A program made the translations under genes and the position numbers. The notes under the pieces were generated by a model that saw only the letters and a program-made list of their open reading frames with translations, was not told the DNA's origin and did no database searches. A DNA stretch of 64,000 nucleotides, taken from NCBI GenBank assembly GCA_003225295.1, contig QHYZ01000052.1, positions 95,421 to 159,420 of the forward strand. Direction: 5' to 3'. Origin of the DNA: Acidobacteriota bacterium (GTDB lineage: Bacteria > Acidobacteriota > Terriglobia > Acidiferrales > UBA7541). Below, piece after piece: positions 35,022 through 43,848 of the stretch (its first letter is position 1; each line of letters starts with the position of its first letter).

Positions 35022-36029
35022 GTGGCCCTCGAAAACGATCTTCCCGAGAATGAGCCGAGCCGCCCGCCGCAAAAATCCACCCGGAGCTGGATCTTTCTTT
35101 TGGCGCGCTGGGCGGCGGCGATGTTGATCCTCGGTGTGCTTCTTTATCTGCTGCCGCTGGCACCGCTAAGGAACGCGTTGTCACGCGTAGCACTGACGCG
35201 ATTCATGGCCGTGCTGCTGATCTATCTGCTAGTTCTCGCGGGCGGCATCGCCAAGTGGCATACCGTCGTGAATTCCGCAGGCGCGCAACTCGGTTTCGCC
35301 TGCAGCGCGGAGTGCTATACCAGCGGTCTATTTGGCGCGCTTTTTCTGCCATCGATTATCGGCGGTGACGTTGCACGTCTCGCGGTAGGAATTTCGCACA
35401 GTCCGCGTCCGGCCGCGGTGATCACCGGAAATGTGGCGGACCGCTTTCTCGATGTGGCCGCGCAGCTCACGCTCGTCTCGCTGGGCGTGATGCTGCTTCC
35501 GGGTTTGTTGCCCGTTCCGTTCGAGGCGCCGGCCAAACCGGTGCTCCTTGCTGGCGTTGTTGGCGCGGCGATTCTTTTCGGCTTTGCCGTGGCATTGCGC
35601 CGACCGCTTCTCGGCGGCCGCTCCATCCGTTTCCGGCGCCGGCTCGCGCAACTTAGTCACGCGATCCGCGCCCTTCGGCGCCGTCCCGGGCGGCTGGTTC
35701 TGGGCTGGTTGCTGGGCACTTCCGTGCAGGGCAGTTACGTTCTGCTCACCGCTTTTCTGGGCATCACTTGTGGACTCCGTCTCCCGCTGCGGGTGTGGCT
35801 CTTTGCCTGGCCACTTGCCAAAATCGCCGCGGTCCTGCCCATTACGCAAGGCGGCATTGGGGTTCGCGAGGCGGCGCTGGTAGTGCTGCTCCGGCCGTTT
35901 GGCGCGCCGGCGTCCGAGGTTCTGGCCACCGGTATCGTCTGGGAGGGGGTGATCGTCTCCGGGGGGCTTCTTGCGGGAGTAACAGCGTTTCTCTTGCGCC
36001 GCTGGCCGTGCGATCCGCGGTACCCCTAA
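35022..36029 (+). CDS. lysylphosphatidylglycerol-synthase-like membrane protein (UPF0104)
   Basis: 335 residues starting at GTG 35022, 3 bases after phhB. Eight or so membrane helices, with the family sequence LFGALFLPSIIGGDVARLAVG at ~105, and TQGGIGVREAALVVLLRPFGAP near 280. This is the LPG_synthase_TM domain. It lacks the C-terminal cytosolic aminoacyl-transferase domain of MprF, so it is a flippase-type or hopanoid/glycolipid-related member. Substrate unknown. A strong hairpin terminator lies about 250 bases downstream. Confidence 0.8.
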   Translation: MALENDLPENEPSRPPQKSTRSWIFLLARWAAAMLILGVLLYLLPLAPLRNALSRVALTRFMAVLLIYLLVLAGGIAKWHTVVNSAGAQLGFACSAECYTSGLFGALFLPSIIGGDVARLAVGISHSPRPAAVITGNVADRFLDVAAQLTLVSLGVMLLPGLLPVPFEAPAKPVLLAGVVGAAILFGFAVALRRPLLGGRSIRFRRRLAQLSHAIRALRRRPGRLVLGWLLGTSVQGSYVLLTAFLGITCGLRLPLRVWLFAWPLAKIAAVLPITQGGIGVREAALVVLLRPFGAPASEVLATGIVWEGVIVSGGLLAGVTAFLLRRWPCDPRYP

Positions 36030-36275
36030 GCACTTCGGTAACAGCCATCAGGAGCACTCTTCTAACGGCCGGGCCACGTCCGATCTCGACATTTCGCTTT
36101 TTACCGTTGACACCTGCGTTTCGCGGTGCTACAAACCGCAGAAAGACAAGCTCTTTGGTGGTGAGTCTCCTAACGAATTGCCATGTGCAGTGCGCGAGTG
36201 AGGCCGCAGACCTGCCTGGCAGGGCAGGCCTGCTGAGCCGCCGAGAGTATTGTCATGCAACACCCCACCACCCCG
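36030..36275. other. intergenic region with inverted repeats
   Basis: No gene seen. CCTGCC (36209 area) pairs with GGCAGG a few bases on in a short dyad, and related CTGCCTG blocks recur after the terminator at 36318 and 36366. TTGACA occurs near 36109 on the plus strand, so a short untranslated transcript ending at 36313 is possible. Confidence 0.35.
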
Positions 36276-36313
36276 GGAGGTGAGAACGAACCTGTTTTCA
36301 CCTCCTTTTTATT
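36276..36313 (+). terminator. strong rho-independent terminator
   Basis: GGAGGTGAGAAC (36276-36287) pairs with GTTTTCACCTCC (36294-36305), 12 pairs with one G-T, loop of 6, followed by TTTTTATTT. It ends a transcript coming from the plus strand, either the long 3' tail of the membrane-protein gene or a separate small RNA. Confidence 0.85.
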
Positions 36314-36493
36314 TCTAGGCCTGCCTGGACCGGCCGTTGTTTCAAAATGAGACATGAGCATCCCCTGCCTGCCCTGCATGCCGACAAGCCTCATCACCTG
36401 CTCGCTGATTTGCCTGCCGTGGCATCCTACGGGAGCTCAGATAAGCCGTTCATCGCTCGGTCTCGCGAACCGACCAAGGCCATGGAGCCCAGA

Positions 36494-37282
36494 ATGAACT
36501 CCATCCCCGCGTCCCTGCTCTCTCTCGAGCATGTCACGGTCATGCGTGGTGACCGCGTGGCCCTCCATGACATCAACCTGGAGATCGCTTGCGGTGAGCA
36601 CGTTTGCATATTGGGACCAAATGGCGGCGGCAAATCGACCTTGATCAAGACCATAACGCGGGAATGCTATCCACTCGTGCGGGAAGGGTCCTGTATTTCC
36701 ATACTGGGGCGCGCGCGATGGGATATTTTCGAACTGCGCTCCATGCTCGGAATCGTATCGCCTGACCTGCTGGCTGCCTGTACCACGGATGCCACTGGCC
36801 GTGATGTGGTGCTCTCCGGTTTTTTCAGCAGCACGCGCATTTTTCCACACCACCATCCCGATCCAAAACATCTTGCACTGGCCACGGAAACGTTGGCGCG
36901 GCTTGGCATTGCGCATCTCGCCGATCGCGCGGTCGCGGAGATGTCCTCCGGCGAAGCCAAGCGCACGCTGATTGCACGCGCGCTGGTCCATAAGCCAGCA
37001 ACACTGCTTTTTGACGAGCCCAGCAATGCGCTGGACATCGGCGCGCAACTCCAGCTTCGAGAGACCATGCGCGAGCTTGCGAAATCGGGGCTCGGGATTC
37101 TGCTGGTGACGCACCACGTTTCAGAGATTATTCCGGAGATGGAACGCCTGATTCTTCTGCGCGAAGGTCGCATTCTGGCCGACGGGCCTAAGTCCGCGGT
37201 GATCACCGAGGAACGGCTTTCCAACTTGTTCGGGGTGGCGGTACGGCTAGGCCAGAACGACGGCTATTTCCATCTCTATTGA
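36494..37282 (+). CDS. ABC transporter ATP-binding protein (ModF/YlmA-like)
   Basis: 262 residues from ATG 36494, with GGAG 8 bases upstream; two further ATG codons upstream in frame (36482, 36347) are less likely. Walker A GPNGGGKST at ~40, signature reads MSSGEAKRTLIARAL (a shortened LSGGQ-type motif: SSGE), Walker B ATLLFDEPSNALD, switch LVTHHVSEIIPEMER. The MSSGE variant and the NALD after Walker B are typical of YlmA/ModF-like ATPases. No permease is encoded beside it, so its partner is unknown. Confidence 0.85.
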   Translation: MNSIPASLLSLEHVTVMRGDRVALHDINLEIACGEHVCILGPNGGGKSTLIKTITRECYPLVREGSCISILGRARWDIFELRSMLGIVSPDLLAACTTDATGRDVVLSGFFSSTRIFPHHHPDPKHLALATETLARLGIAHLADRAVAEMSSGEAKRTLIARALVHKPATLLFDEPSNALDIGAQLQLRETMRELAKSGLGILLVTHHVSEIIPEMERLILLREGRILADGPKSAVITEERLSNLFGVAVRLGQNDGYFHLY

Positions 37283-37290
37283 CGAAGCGG

Positions 37291-38892
37291 CTAGCCCGCT
37301 TGCGCCAGTCCGTACAGCAGCTCGACGTAGGAGCGCACGGCTCCGTCCATGCCGTGGACCTTGGGATCTTTCGACTCGATGAGGTAGTACTCGTCGGGAG
37401 CGTGCGCGCCACTTCCGTGGCCAAGGCCAAAGGGGCCGGCCGCTAGGTGGAGCGGCTCGCCGGTGAATACGTAGCCGGGCCACGAGCCCGCGCTGCGTGG
37501 AAGAATAACCGGATCGATCCCGCCCTTGCGGTACACTTCGGTTTCGACGCGGATGAGCGCGGCGTCGGCAGGCGTGCTATTGGGATCGTAGCCGCCGGTC
37601 ATGCGGACTTCGATGTCGCCGAAATCCCTTTTCGCCAGATGGGCCTTGAGCGCGGCGAGTGCCTCGGCCGCGGTCATGTCCGGAACCAGGCGTAGGTCGA
37701 GCTTCGCGACTGCTTTTCCCGGAAGAATGGTTTTTCCGCCGGGGCCGGTGTAGCCGCCGACCAGGCCTTCGATGTTTGCCGTGGGCCGCGACATGAGGAG
37801 TTCCAGCGCTTCGCGCCAGCTCACGTCGTGAACCCAGTGCTCCACGCCGAGGAGTTTTTTCGCCTCCGTCTCGCTCAAGCGTCGCGCCGCTTCCGCGATC
37901 ATTTTCTTCTCAGCTTCGGACATCGGGCGGGCTTTATCGGCAAAGCCTTCGATGGCCGGATCGTTGCCGTCGGGCGAGACCAGTGTGGCGAGTGCTTCGA
38001 CGAGGTGCCACGCGGGGCTGTCCAGGCGTGCTTTGTTGCTGGAGTGCACGTCCTTGCGCGGGCCGCGGCCCCAGCGTTCCCCGCTGGAAATCAGTTCACA
38101 CTCGATGACCCCCTTGGCGCCCAGCGTCATGGTGACTTCGCCATCCAGCCCCTGCGAGGCGCTGGGCATGAAAATTCCAAGGCAGTTCTTCAGGGCTGCC
38201 AGCACCTCCGGCCGGCGCACAATTTGCGGAAAGTGCGGTGAACCGATTTCCTCTTCACCTTCGGCCACGAACACCAAGTTTACGGGGAGCTTTTTGCCCG
38301 CGCCGCGAATGGCGTGCAGCGCGGCGAGGAACGCCCCTTCCGGACCCTTTTGGTTTACCGCCCCGCGGCCCATTACCACCTTGCCGAGTCCAGGTTTATC
38401 AACGAGAGCGGCTTCGAACGGAGGCGAAGACCACTCGGCGGGATCCGCCTGCTTCACGTCGTACATGTAGTAAAGACCGAGAGTGCGCGGAGCACCAGCG
38501 TCCAGCGTGGCGAAAATGCCGGGCTGGCCGTCGGTGGGGACTCTCACCGCTTGCTGGAACCCTGCTTCGCCGAGCATACGCATGGTCAGCTCGCAGCCTT
38601 CGTTCATGCCGCGGTTTTCGGCGGCGATGGATGGTTGGCGGATCCAATCCTGCAGCCGCTTGACGGATTCATCGTGGCGCCTTTCTATTTCCGTGCGAAT
38701 CACCTCAAGATCGTTGGCGCGGTAGGCCCAGGCGGGCCATGTGAGGGTGGTTGCACCGGCTACCGCGGTGGCGGTAGCACCCTGGAGGAAGCTGCGTCGG
38801 TCGCAGGGTGAGAGCAGGGGCCAAGACTTGGAATGGTCTTGCTCGCGCTCGTCCTCGAGATGGTTAGGACCGGGGATGGAAGGATTTGTCAT
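37291..38892 (-). CDS. M20 family peptidase-like protein with altered metal ligands, Tat-exported
   Basis: 533 residues from ATG 38892 (GGAGG seven bases upstream). Twin-arginine signal DRRSFLQGATATAVAG at ~31-46 points to Tat export of a folded protein. The body has the M20/M25/M40 layout with EGEEEIGS (211-218). But the first Zn ligand, His of the usual HxDV, is Met143 in YYMYDVKQ, and the bridging Asp of DDKG is Asn180 in AVNQKGP. Either metal binding has been lost or this is a conserved subfamily with other chemistry; I recall similar sequences with MYDV and NQKG. Dimerisation domain is ~300-420. Its start faces the YCF48-like gene 89 bases upstream. Confidence 0.82.
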   Translation of the reverse strand: MTNPSIPGPNHLEDEREQDHSKSWPLLSPCDRRSFLQGATATAVAGATTLTWPAWAYRANDLEVIRTEIERRHDESVKRLQDWIRQPSIAAENRGMNEGCELTMRMLGEAGFQQAVRVPTDGQPGIFATLDAGAPRTLGLYYMYDVKQADPAEWSSPPFEAALVDKPGLGKVVMGRGAVNQKGPEGAFLAALHAIRGAGKKLPVNLVFVAEGEEEIGSPHFPQIVRRPEVLAALKNCLGIFMPSASQGLDGEVTMTLGAKGVIECELISSGERWGRGPRKDVHSSNKARLDSPAWHLVEALATLVSPDGNDPAIEGFADKARPMSEAEKKMIAEAARRLSETEAKKLLGVEHWVHDVSWREALELLMSRPTANIEGLVGGYTGPGGKTILPGKAVAKLDLRLVPDMTAAEALAALKAHLAKRDFGDIEVRMTGGYDPNSTPADAALIRVETEVYRKGGIDPVILPRSAGSWPGYVFTGEPLHLAAGPFGLGHGSGAHAPDEYYLIESKDPKVHGMDGAVRSYVELLYGLAQAG

Positions 38893-38980
38893 GACCGCCT
38901 CCGCCAAAGAGTCTTCTGCTGCCATAGATACCGGGGAAAGGTGGCCCCTTCTTCAACGCGGGAGAGTATACCTTGCAGGT

Positions 38981-40087
38981 TTAATCCGCAACGGCGGACG
39001 CTGTCGGCTGTCTTTCTAGGTGCGGTGCGCCATAGTGAATGGCGAACCCGTTCCGATGGACGAAGCGCGCGATGGTGCCGTGGGGCCCGACCGCCCAGCC
39101 AGTCCGGCTGTCCACGAAAGCCACGGCATTCAGATCCAACGGATCGGTGTGTTTCCAATGGGCCGCGAAATCGTGACTGAGGTCCTCGCCATTGGGCCCG
39201 ACGGCGGCCAAGAGTGAGTCTTTGACGCGGGCCACAGCGGAGCGGTAGCCGCCGGGTTGCTCGGCGGAGAGTTGCCAGCTATTCCCTCCGTCGCGGGAAA
39301 AGGCGGCGATACCGGACGCGCGCTGGGGGTCCTGATAGTCACCCCCGACAACAACGACTTGTTGCTCATTCCCACGAGTGATGGAGAAGATTCCGGAGGA
39401 GGCGTTGCTGTGGGCGATGGGTGTTTTCGCGACCGTCCAGGTGCGCCCCGAGTCGGGAGAGCGGAAAACACGGGCCGCCGGGCCGCCCGTGCCGAAGAAA
39501 ATCTCTTGGCCGGAAAGCGCCAGGCAAGTGTTACTGGCGGCGAACGCGCCTTCTCTGGGCAGGGCGGCGGGCATGTTGCCGCTGGGGAGCGGACTCCAAT
39601 GTTCGCTGTCCGTGGTCCTCAGCAGGAGAAATTTGCCATCGATAGGATCGCTGAGCGCAAAGCAGTGCGTTTCCGAGAGGCAGGCGATCGAGTCCAGAAA
39701 AAACTCCTTGCGTTTGTTGGTGTATTGCAGGTCCCAGGTTTCGCCGCCGTCTGTCGTTTTGTAGATGCGCGACCGTGGGCCTTCGCCGCTGGACATGACG
39801 TAGGCGGTGGTGGCGTTGAAGGCCACGATGCCGCGAAAGTCCAGCGCCTCTCCGCCTGCCATGTGCAGGCGCTTCCAAGTCTCGCCTTCGTCGGCGGATT
39901 TCAGAATCACGCCGTTCGAGCCCGAAGCCCACACCACCCACGGGGAAGCACCTTTGGCATGCGACGCCCGGGCCACACTCACGCTGCGCAGATTCGTGTC
40001 TATCCCGCTGGTTTCCACCTTCCACCACTGAGCTTCGAGAGGCGCGCTCAATAGCAACAAGAGAAGAAGGAGGCGCATAGCGCGCAT
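38981..40087 (-). CDS. secreted YCF48/sialidase-like beta-propeller protein
   Basis: 368 residues, start at 40087 (MRAMRLLLL) with a leucine-rich signal peptide ending SAPLEA. Repeated blades with S.D.G.TW motifs (SADEGETWKRL, TTDGGETWDLQ, SPDSGRTWTVA, SRDGGNSWQLS) form a six- to seven-bladed propeller as in BNR/Asp-box and Ycf48 photosystem assembly proteins. The usual role is as a scaffold or glycan-binding protein; no catalytic sialidase residues are evident. Possibly a cell-surface or periplasmic assembly factor. Same strand as the M20 gene and 89 bases upstream of it. Confidence 0.8.
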   Translation of the reverse strand: MRAMRLLLLLLLLSAPLEAQWWKVETSGIDTNLRSVSVARASHAKGASPWVVWASGSNGVILKSADEGETWKRLHMAGGEALDFRGIVAFNATTAYVMSSGEGPRSRIYKTTDGGETWDLQYTNKRKEFFLDSIACLSETHCFALSDPIDGKFLLLRTTDSEHWSPLPSGNMPAALPREGAFAASNTCLALSGQEIFFGTGGPAARVFRSPDSGRTWTVAKTPIAHSNASSGIFSITRGNEQQVVVVGGDYQDPQRASGIAAFSRDGGNSWQLSAEQPGGYRSAVARVKDSLLAAVGPNGEDLSHDFAAHWKHTDPLDLNAVAFVDSRTGWAVGPHGTIARFVHRNGFAIHYGAPHLERQPTASAVAD

Positions 40088-40395
40088 TTTAGCAGGGGCC
40101 TGCCCTTTCCTCCCGAGAAAGCTTGGGCCATCTTCAAGGTCGGGCATTATCCGGCAGGAGAATTCCAACGCGGGAGACGGCGCGAACAGGCCTTGATGAC
40201 GTGTCTACGGCCCGGAGCTCCACACGAAACATTTGTTTCTTGGACTCGGCTGGCTTAGACTTCCGCGGGATTCCTGCCGGGGAGGAAATCAACTCCGACG
40301 TGACGAAGGAGCAAAAATCAACCAGGCGTGGGAACAAATCAAGCAGACGGGGTAAGCGCATAGAAACGGCCCAGAAAGTCAGCGGAGGAACGAAG
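40088..40395. other. 308-base region before the PQQ dehydrogenase gene
   Basis: Divergent promoter region between the YCF48-like gene and the quinoprotein gene. No further gene or clear operator was recognised. A long purine-rich leader precedes the GGAGG at 40384. Confidence 0.4.
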
Positions 40396-42465
40396 ATGCG
40401 CAAGAAGAAACTAAAGCGGCTGGACATTTTGTTGTTTTTGTTTTTTGTCGGACTGCGGTGCTGGCCGGCGTCCGTGTGCGCGCAGATTCATCCCCAGGAC
40501 ACCGAGTGGCCTTCCTACGCCGCCGATCTCGCCGGGACTCGATACCGCCCGCTAGACCAAATCAATGCCGCCAACTTCAGCGACCTGGAAATTGCTTGGC
40601 GCATCAAGACCGACAACTTTGGTGACCGGCCGGAGTACAAGCTCGAAGGAACACCGCTCATGGTCAACGGCGTCTTGTACGCCACGGCAGGATCACGGCG
40701 CGCGGTGATTGCACTAGACCCGGCCACCGGTGAGTTGCTGTGGATCCACGGCGAGCGTGAGGGAAAACGCGGCGGCTCCGCTCCCCGGCAGCTTTCCGGC
40801 CGCGGGCTGGCCTATTGGTCCGACGGCAAAGAAGAGCGAATCCTGTATGTGACACCGGGGTTTCGGCTCATCTGTGTGGACGCCAAGACCGGCGTTCGAG
40901 TTCCTTCGTTTGGAGATAACGGCGAAGTGGATCTGAAGGTGAATGACGATCAGGACATTTTCCCGGATTTGATTACCGGCGAAATTGGCATGCAGTCCGC
41001 GCCGGTGGTGGCCAAAGACACGGTGATCATCGGCGCTGCTTTTCGCGAAGGCATGACTCCCAAGAGCATGCGCAACAACAAGGGATACGTGCGTGGCTTC
41101 GATGTCCGCACCGGCAAGCGGCTGTGGATTTTCCATACCATTCCGAAGAAGGGCGAGTTTGGCTACGACTCGTGGGAGAAAGGTTCGGCGGAATATACCG
41201 GCAACACCGGCGTGTGGACGCAAATCACCGTGGATGAGCAACTCGGATTGGTGTACCTCCCGGTGGAGTCGCCGACAAGCGATTTTTACGGCGGGCATCG
41301 GCCGGGGAACAATTTATTCGGCGAGACACTGGTTTGTGTGGATTTGAAAACCGGAGAGCGCAAGTGGCACTTCCAATTGGTGCACCACCCGCTTTGGGAC
41401 ATGGATATCTCCTCGGCGCCCATTCTTGCGGACATCACCGTGGACGGGAAACCCGTCAAGGCGGTGGCCCAGCCGTCGAAACAAGGATTTCTTTACGTTT
41501 TTGATCGCCTGACCGGCAAGCCCATCTGGCCGATTCCGGAGCGACCCGTGGAAGTCGGCAACGTGCCGGGCGAGTGGTATTCGGCCACACAGCCCATTCC
41601 GACGAAACCAGCAGCCTACAGCCGCAATGGCGTTTCCATCGACGACTTGATCGACTTCACGCCGGCACTTCGCGACCGGGCAATGGAGATTGCCTCAAAG
41701 TATCACCTCGGCCCGGTGTTCACCCCTCCGACGGTGAGCAAACTGGGAGGCCCTCTCGGCACGCTCACGATGGGGACAGCCAGCGGGGGCACCAACTGGC
41801 CCGGCGGATCATACGATCCCGAAACCCACAACGTGTATGTATATGCTTGTAATTCCTGCATCGAACCTATCGGATTGGTGCCCGCTCCGAAAGAGATTTC
41901 GGATCTGAACTACGTCGCGGGAACCGCGGGAAAAGAAGTGCAGGTTCTGCACGGACCGGGAGAGAACGCCGGCGCCGATTCTCCGAAGCCGCCGACAAAA
42001 AGGACCGGCGGCGGATACGTTGCTCTGAACCTTGACGGTTTGCCGTTGGTTAAGCCGCCTTACGGAACAATTACGGCCATCAATCTGGATAAAGGTGAAT
42101 TCGTCTGGCAAATCGCACATGGCGAGACGCCGGACGTGGTGCGCAACAACGAAGCGCTCAAAGGCTTGAACATTCCGCGCACCGGCCAGGAGACCTACAA
42201 CATCGGCACTTTGGTGACCAAGACGCTGATCATCGCGGGCGAAGGGCATGTGACGACAACCGCGGATCATCCGCGCGGGGCCATGCTGCGCGCCTACGAT
42301 AAAGCCACCGGCAAAGAAGTCGGCGCGGTGTATATGCCGGCGCCGCAAACCGGTTCGCCGATGACCTACATGGTGCATGGCAAGCAGTACATCGTAGTTG
42401 CCGTCAGCGGCGGGCCTTACTCCGGTGAGTACATTGCTTACACGCTGCCATCGACGGGGGAATGA
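40396..42465 (+). CDS. PQQ-dependent dehydrogenase (quinoprotein)
   Basis: 689 residues. The ATG at 40396 has GCGGAGG upstream and begins a signal peptide (MRKKKLKRLDILLFLFF...CAQ). An eight-bladed propeller follows, with W-motif repeats such as LDPATGELLWIHG, VDAKTGVRVPSFG, FDVRTGKRLWIFH and DLKTGERKWHF. Soluble type-I quinoproteins carry PQQ on a Trp floor with Ca2+ ligands Glu/Asn/Asp; the DVSSAPILAD-type stretch (MDISSAPILAD) fits. YACNSC near residue 493 is the CxxC often seen in these enzymes. It oxidises an alcohol or sugar in the periplasm and passes electrons to the cytochrome c encoded next. Confidence 0.9.
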   Translation: MRKKKLKRLDILLFLFFVGLRCWPASVCAQIHPQDTEWPSYAADLAGTRYRPLDQINAANFSDLEIAWRIKTDNFGDRPEYKLEGTPLMVNGVLYATAGSRRAVIALDPATGELLWIHGEREGKRGGSAPRQLSGRGLAYWSDGKEERILYVTPGFRLICVDAKTGVRVPSFGDNGEVDLKVNDDQDIFPDLITGEIGMQSAPVVAKDTVIIGAAFREGMTPKSMRNNKGYVRGFDVRTGKRLWIFHTIPKKGEFGYDSWEKGSAEYTGNTGVWTQITVDEQLGLVYLPVESPTSDFYGGHRPGNNLFGETLVCVDLKTGERKWHFQLVHHPLWDMDISSAPILADITVDGKPVKAVAQPSKQGFLYVFDRLTGKPIWPIPERPVEVGNVPGEWYSATQPIPTKPAAYSRNGVSIDDLIDFTPALRDRAMEIASKYHLGPVFTPPTVSKLGGPLGTLTMGTASGGTNWPGGSYDPETHNVYVYACNSCIEPIGLVPAPKEISDLNYVAGTAGKEVQVLHGPGENAGADSPKPPTKRTGGGYVALNLDGLPLVKPPYGTITAINLDKGEFVWQIAHGETPDVVRNNEALKGLNIPRTGQETYNIGTLVTKTLIIAGEGHVTTTADHPRGAMLRAYDKATGKEVGAVYMPAPQTGSPMTYMVHGKQYIVVAVSGGPYSGEYIAYTLPSTGE

Positions 42466-42517
42466 ACGCGCTGCCGCGCGGATGTTCCATCGGCCGGAAG
42501 GCCATGACCACGTGAAG

Positions 42518-42967
42518 ATGAAAAATGTTGCGGCCATCCTGGTTCTGGCGGCGCTCGCTTCGCGGTTTGGCCTGCTTCGTGCGCAGGGGCCCGCGGCGGA
42601 GTCGCGCACCGCATGGGACGGCGTGTACACCGAAGACCAAGCCAAGCGCGGGGAACTCATCTATCACAAGGAATGTGCGGCTTGCCACGGCGACATGCTC
42701 GCCGGGCGAGAATCCGCGCCACCGCTGACCGGCGGCGCATTCCTTGCGAATTGGAACGGCCTCACGATGGGTGACTTGTTCGACAGAATTCGCAAGACCA
42801 TGCCGCAGAGTGCCCCGGGCCGGCTCACCCGGCAACAAGACGCGGACATTTTGGCCTTCATGCTGAGCGTCAACAAGTTTCCGGCTGGAAAGACGGAACT
42901 TTACCGGCAGTCCGAGATGCTCCGAGAGATTCGATTCGAAGCGACCAAACCAGCTTCCAAAAAATAG
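42518..42967 (+). CDS. periplasmic c-type cytochrome
   Basis: 149 residues. A signal peptide (MKMKNVAAILVLAALASRFGLLRAQ) is followed by one class-I cytochrome c domain with haem motif CAACH (~57-61) and a distal Met candidate in KTMPQSAPG. Start ATG 42518; a GTG six bases earlier is an alternative. It follows the PQQ dehydrogenase after about 50 bases and is its likely electron acceptor. Conserved helix QDADILAFMLSVNKFP is typical of the family. A cupin gene follows 76 bases later. Confidence 0.88.
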   Translation: MKNVAAILVLAALASRFGLLRAQGPAAESRTAWDGVYTEDQAKRGELIYHKECAACHGDMLAGRESAPPLTGGAFLANWNGLTMGDLFDRIRKTMPQSAPGRLTRQQDADILAFMLSVNKFPAGKTELYRQSEMLREIRFEATKPASKK

Positions 42968-43043
42968 TGAGAATCGAAATTCGGTTTCGTCCGCGCAACA
43001 CCAACCTGGTTGTCCAGACTTTCGAACGGAGGATTGCCACTTT

Positions 43044-43769
43044 ATGAAAAGAATGCTTCCCGTACTCTTGAGCGGCGCCGCTCTGCTCGGCTACCTGGCC
43101 GGCTACGCCTCGAAACCCGTTCCCCAACCCCTTCTCAACGGCCATTTCGATGCCTCCATGATTCCCAGCGCCAAGGCTCAGGAACACAAGGACGAAGTCA
43201 TGCCCTTCGGCTTCAATTCCCCCCAAGAACCGCCTCTCGCGCCCGACGCTCCGCCCGTCATGTACTGGAACATCGACGACATTCGCAAAGCGCACACCGC
43301 CATGTCCGAGAGAGCCGCCAGATTAGTCCAAGCTGCCGGCAGCGGAAGTTCCCAATCGTTGGGCGGCGGGCCGGTGCACGTCCAGACTCGCAACTTCAGC
43401 ATGTTTATGCTCTACCGCATGTATCGCGACAAGCCGGTCCTCAGCCTGAGCAAAGTCAACAGCGTTCTCGACGACGCCGAGCAGCACGCCGGCGCCTACG
43501 ATTTCTATATTTTCACCGGGGGCACGGGCGAAATGATCCTGGGCGGAAAAATCGCCAACCAGCAAAATCTTCAGGATAAAGACGGCATCATCCCGGGGGA
43601 GTACCGCGGCCAGCCGGTCGTCGGTGCACAAACCTATAAAGTAAAAGCCGGCGACTGGCTGCTCATTCCGCCGGATACGCCGCACCAGCCGAAGCCGGAT
43701 CCCGGCGGCTTCAGCTACTTCATCATGAAAATTAACGTTGGCGTTTATCCTTGGAGCCTGATTCGGTGA
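43044..43769 (+). CDS. cupin-domain protein, secreted
   Basis: 241 residues with an N-terminal signal/anchor segment (MKRMLPVLLSGAALLGYLAGYA). The cupin core is residues ~125-225: AYDFYIFTGGTGEMILGGKI and the second motif KAGDWLLIPPDTPHQPKPDPGG, holding the metal-binding His/Pro. Third in line after the PQQ dehydrogenase and cytochrome, so it may take part in the same periplasmic oxidation, e.g. as an isomerase or metal-binding accessory. No enzymatic identity can be read. Confidence 0.82.
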   Translation: MKRMLPVLLSGAALLGYLAGYASKPVPQPLLNGHFDASMIPSAKAQEHKDEVMPFGFNSPQEPPLAPDAPPVMYWNIDDIRKAHTAMSERAARLVQAAGSGSSQSLGGGPVHVQTRNFSMFMLYRMYRDKPVLSLSKVNSVLDDAEQHAGAYDFYIFTGGTGEMILGGKIANQQNLQDKDGIIPGEYRGQPVVGAQTYKVKAGDWLLIPPDTPHQPKPDPGGFSYFIMKINVGVYPWSLIR

Positions 43770-43799
43770 CTTCGAGCACCCTGGCAGTCAGGCGGTGCT

Positions 43800-43818
43800 G
43801 ACACCGATGCGCGGTGTC
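43800..43818. terminator. possible bidirectional hairpin
   Basis: GACACCG (43800-43806) pairs with CGGTGTC (43812-43818), loop of five, in the 79-base gap between the convergent cupin and hypothetical genes. No T-run on either side. Confidence 0.35.
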
Positions 43819-43848
43819 ATCCTGAACCGATGAGGTTGGCTAACCATC

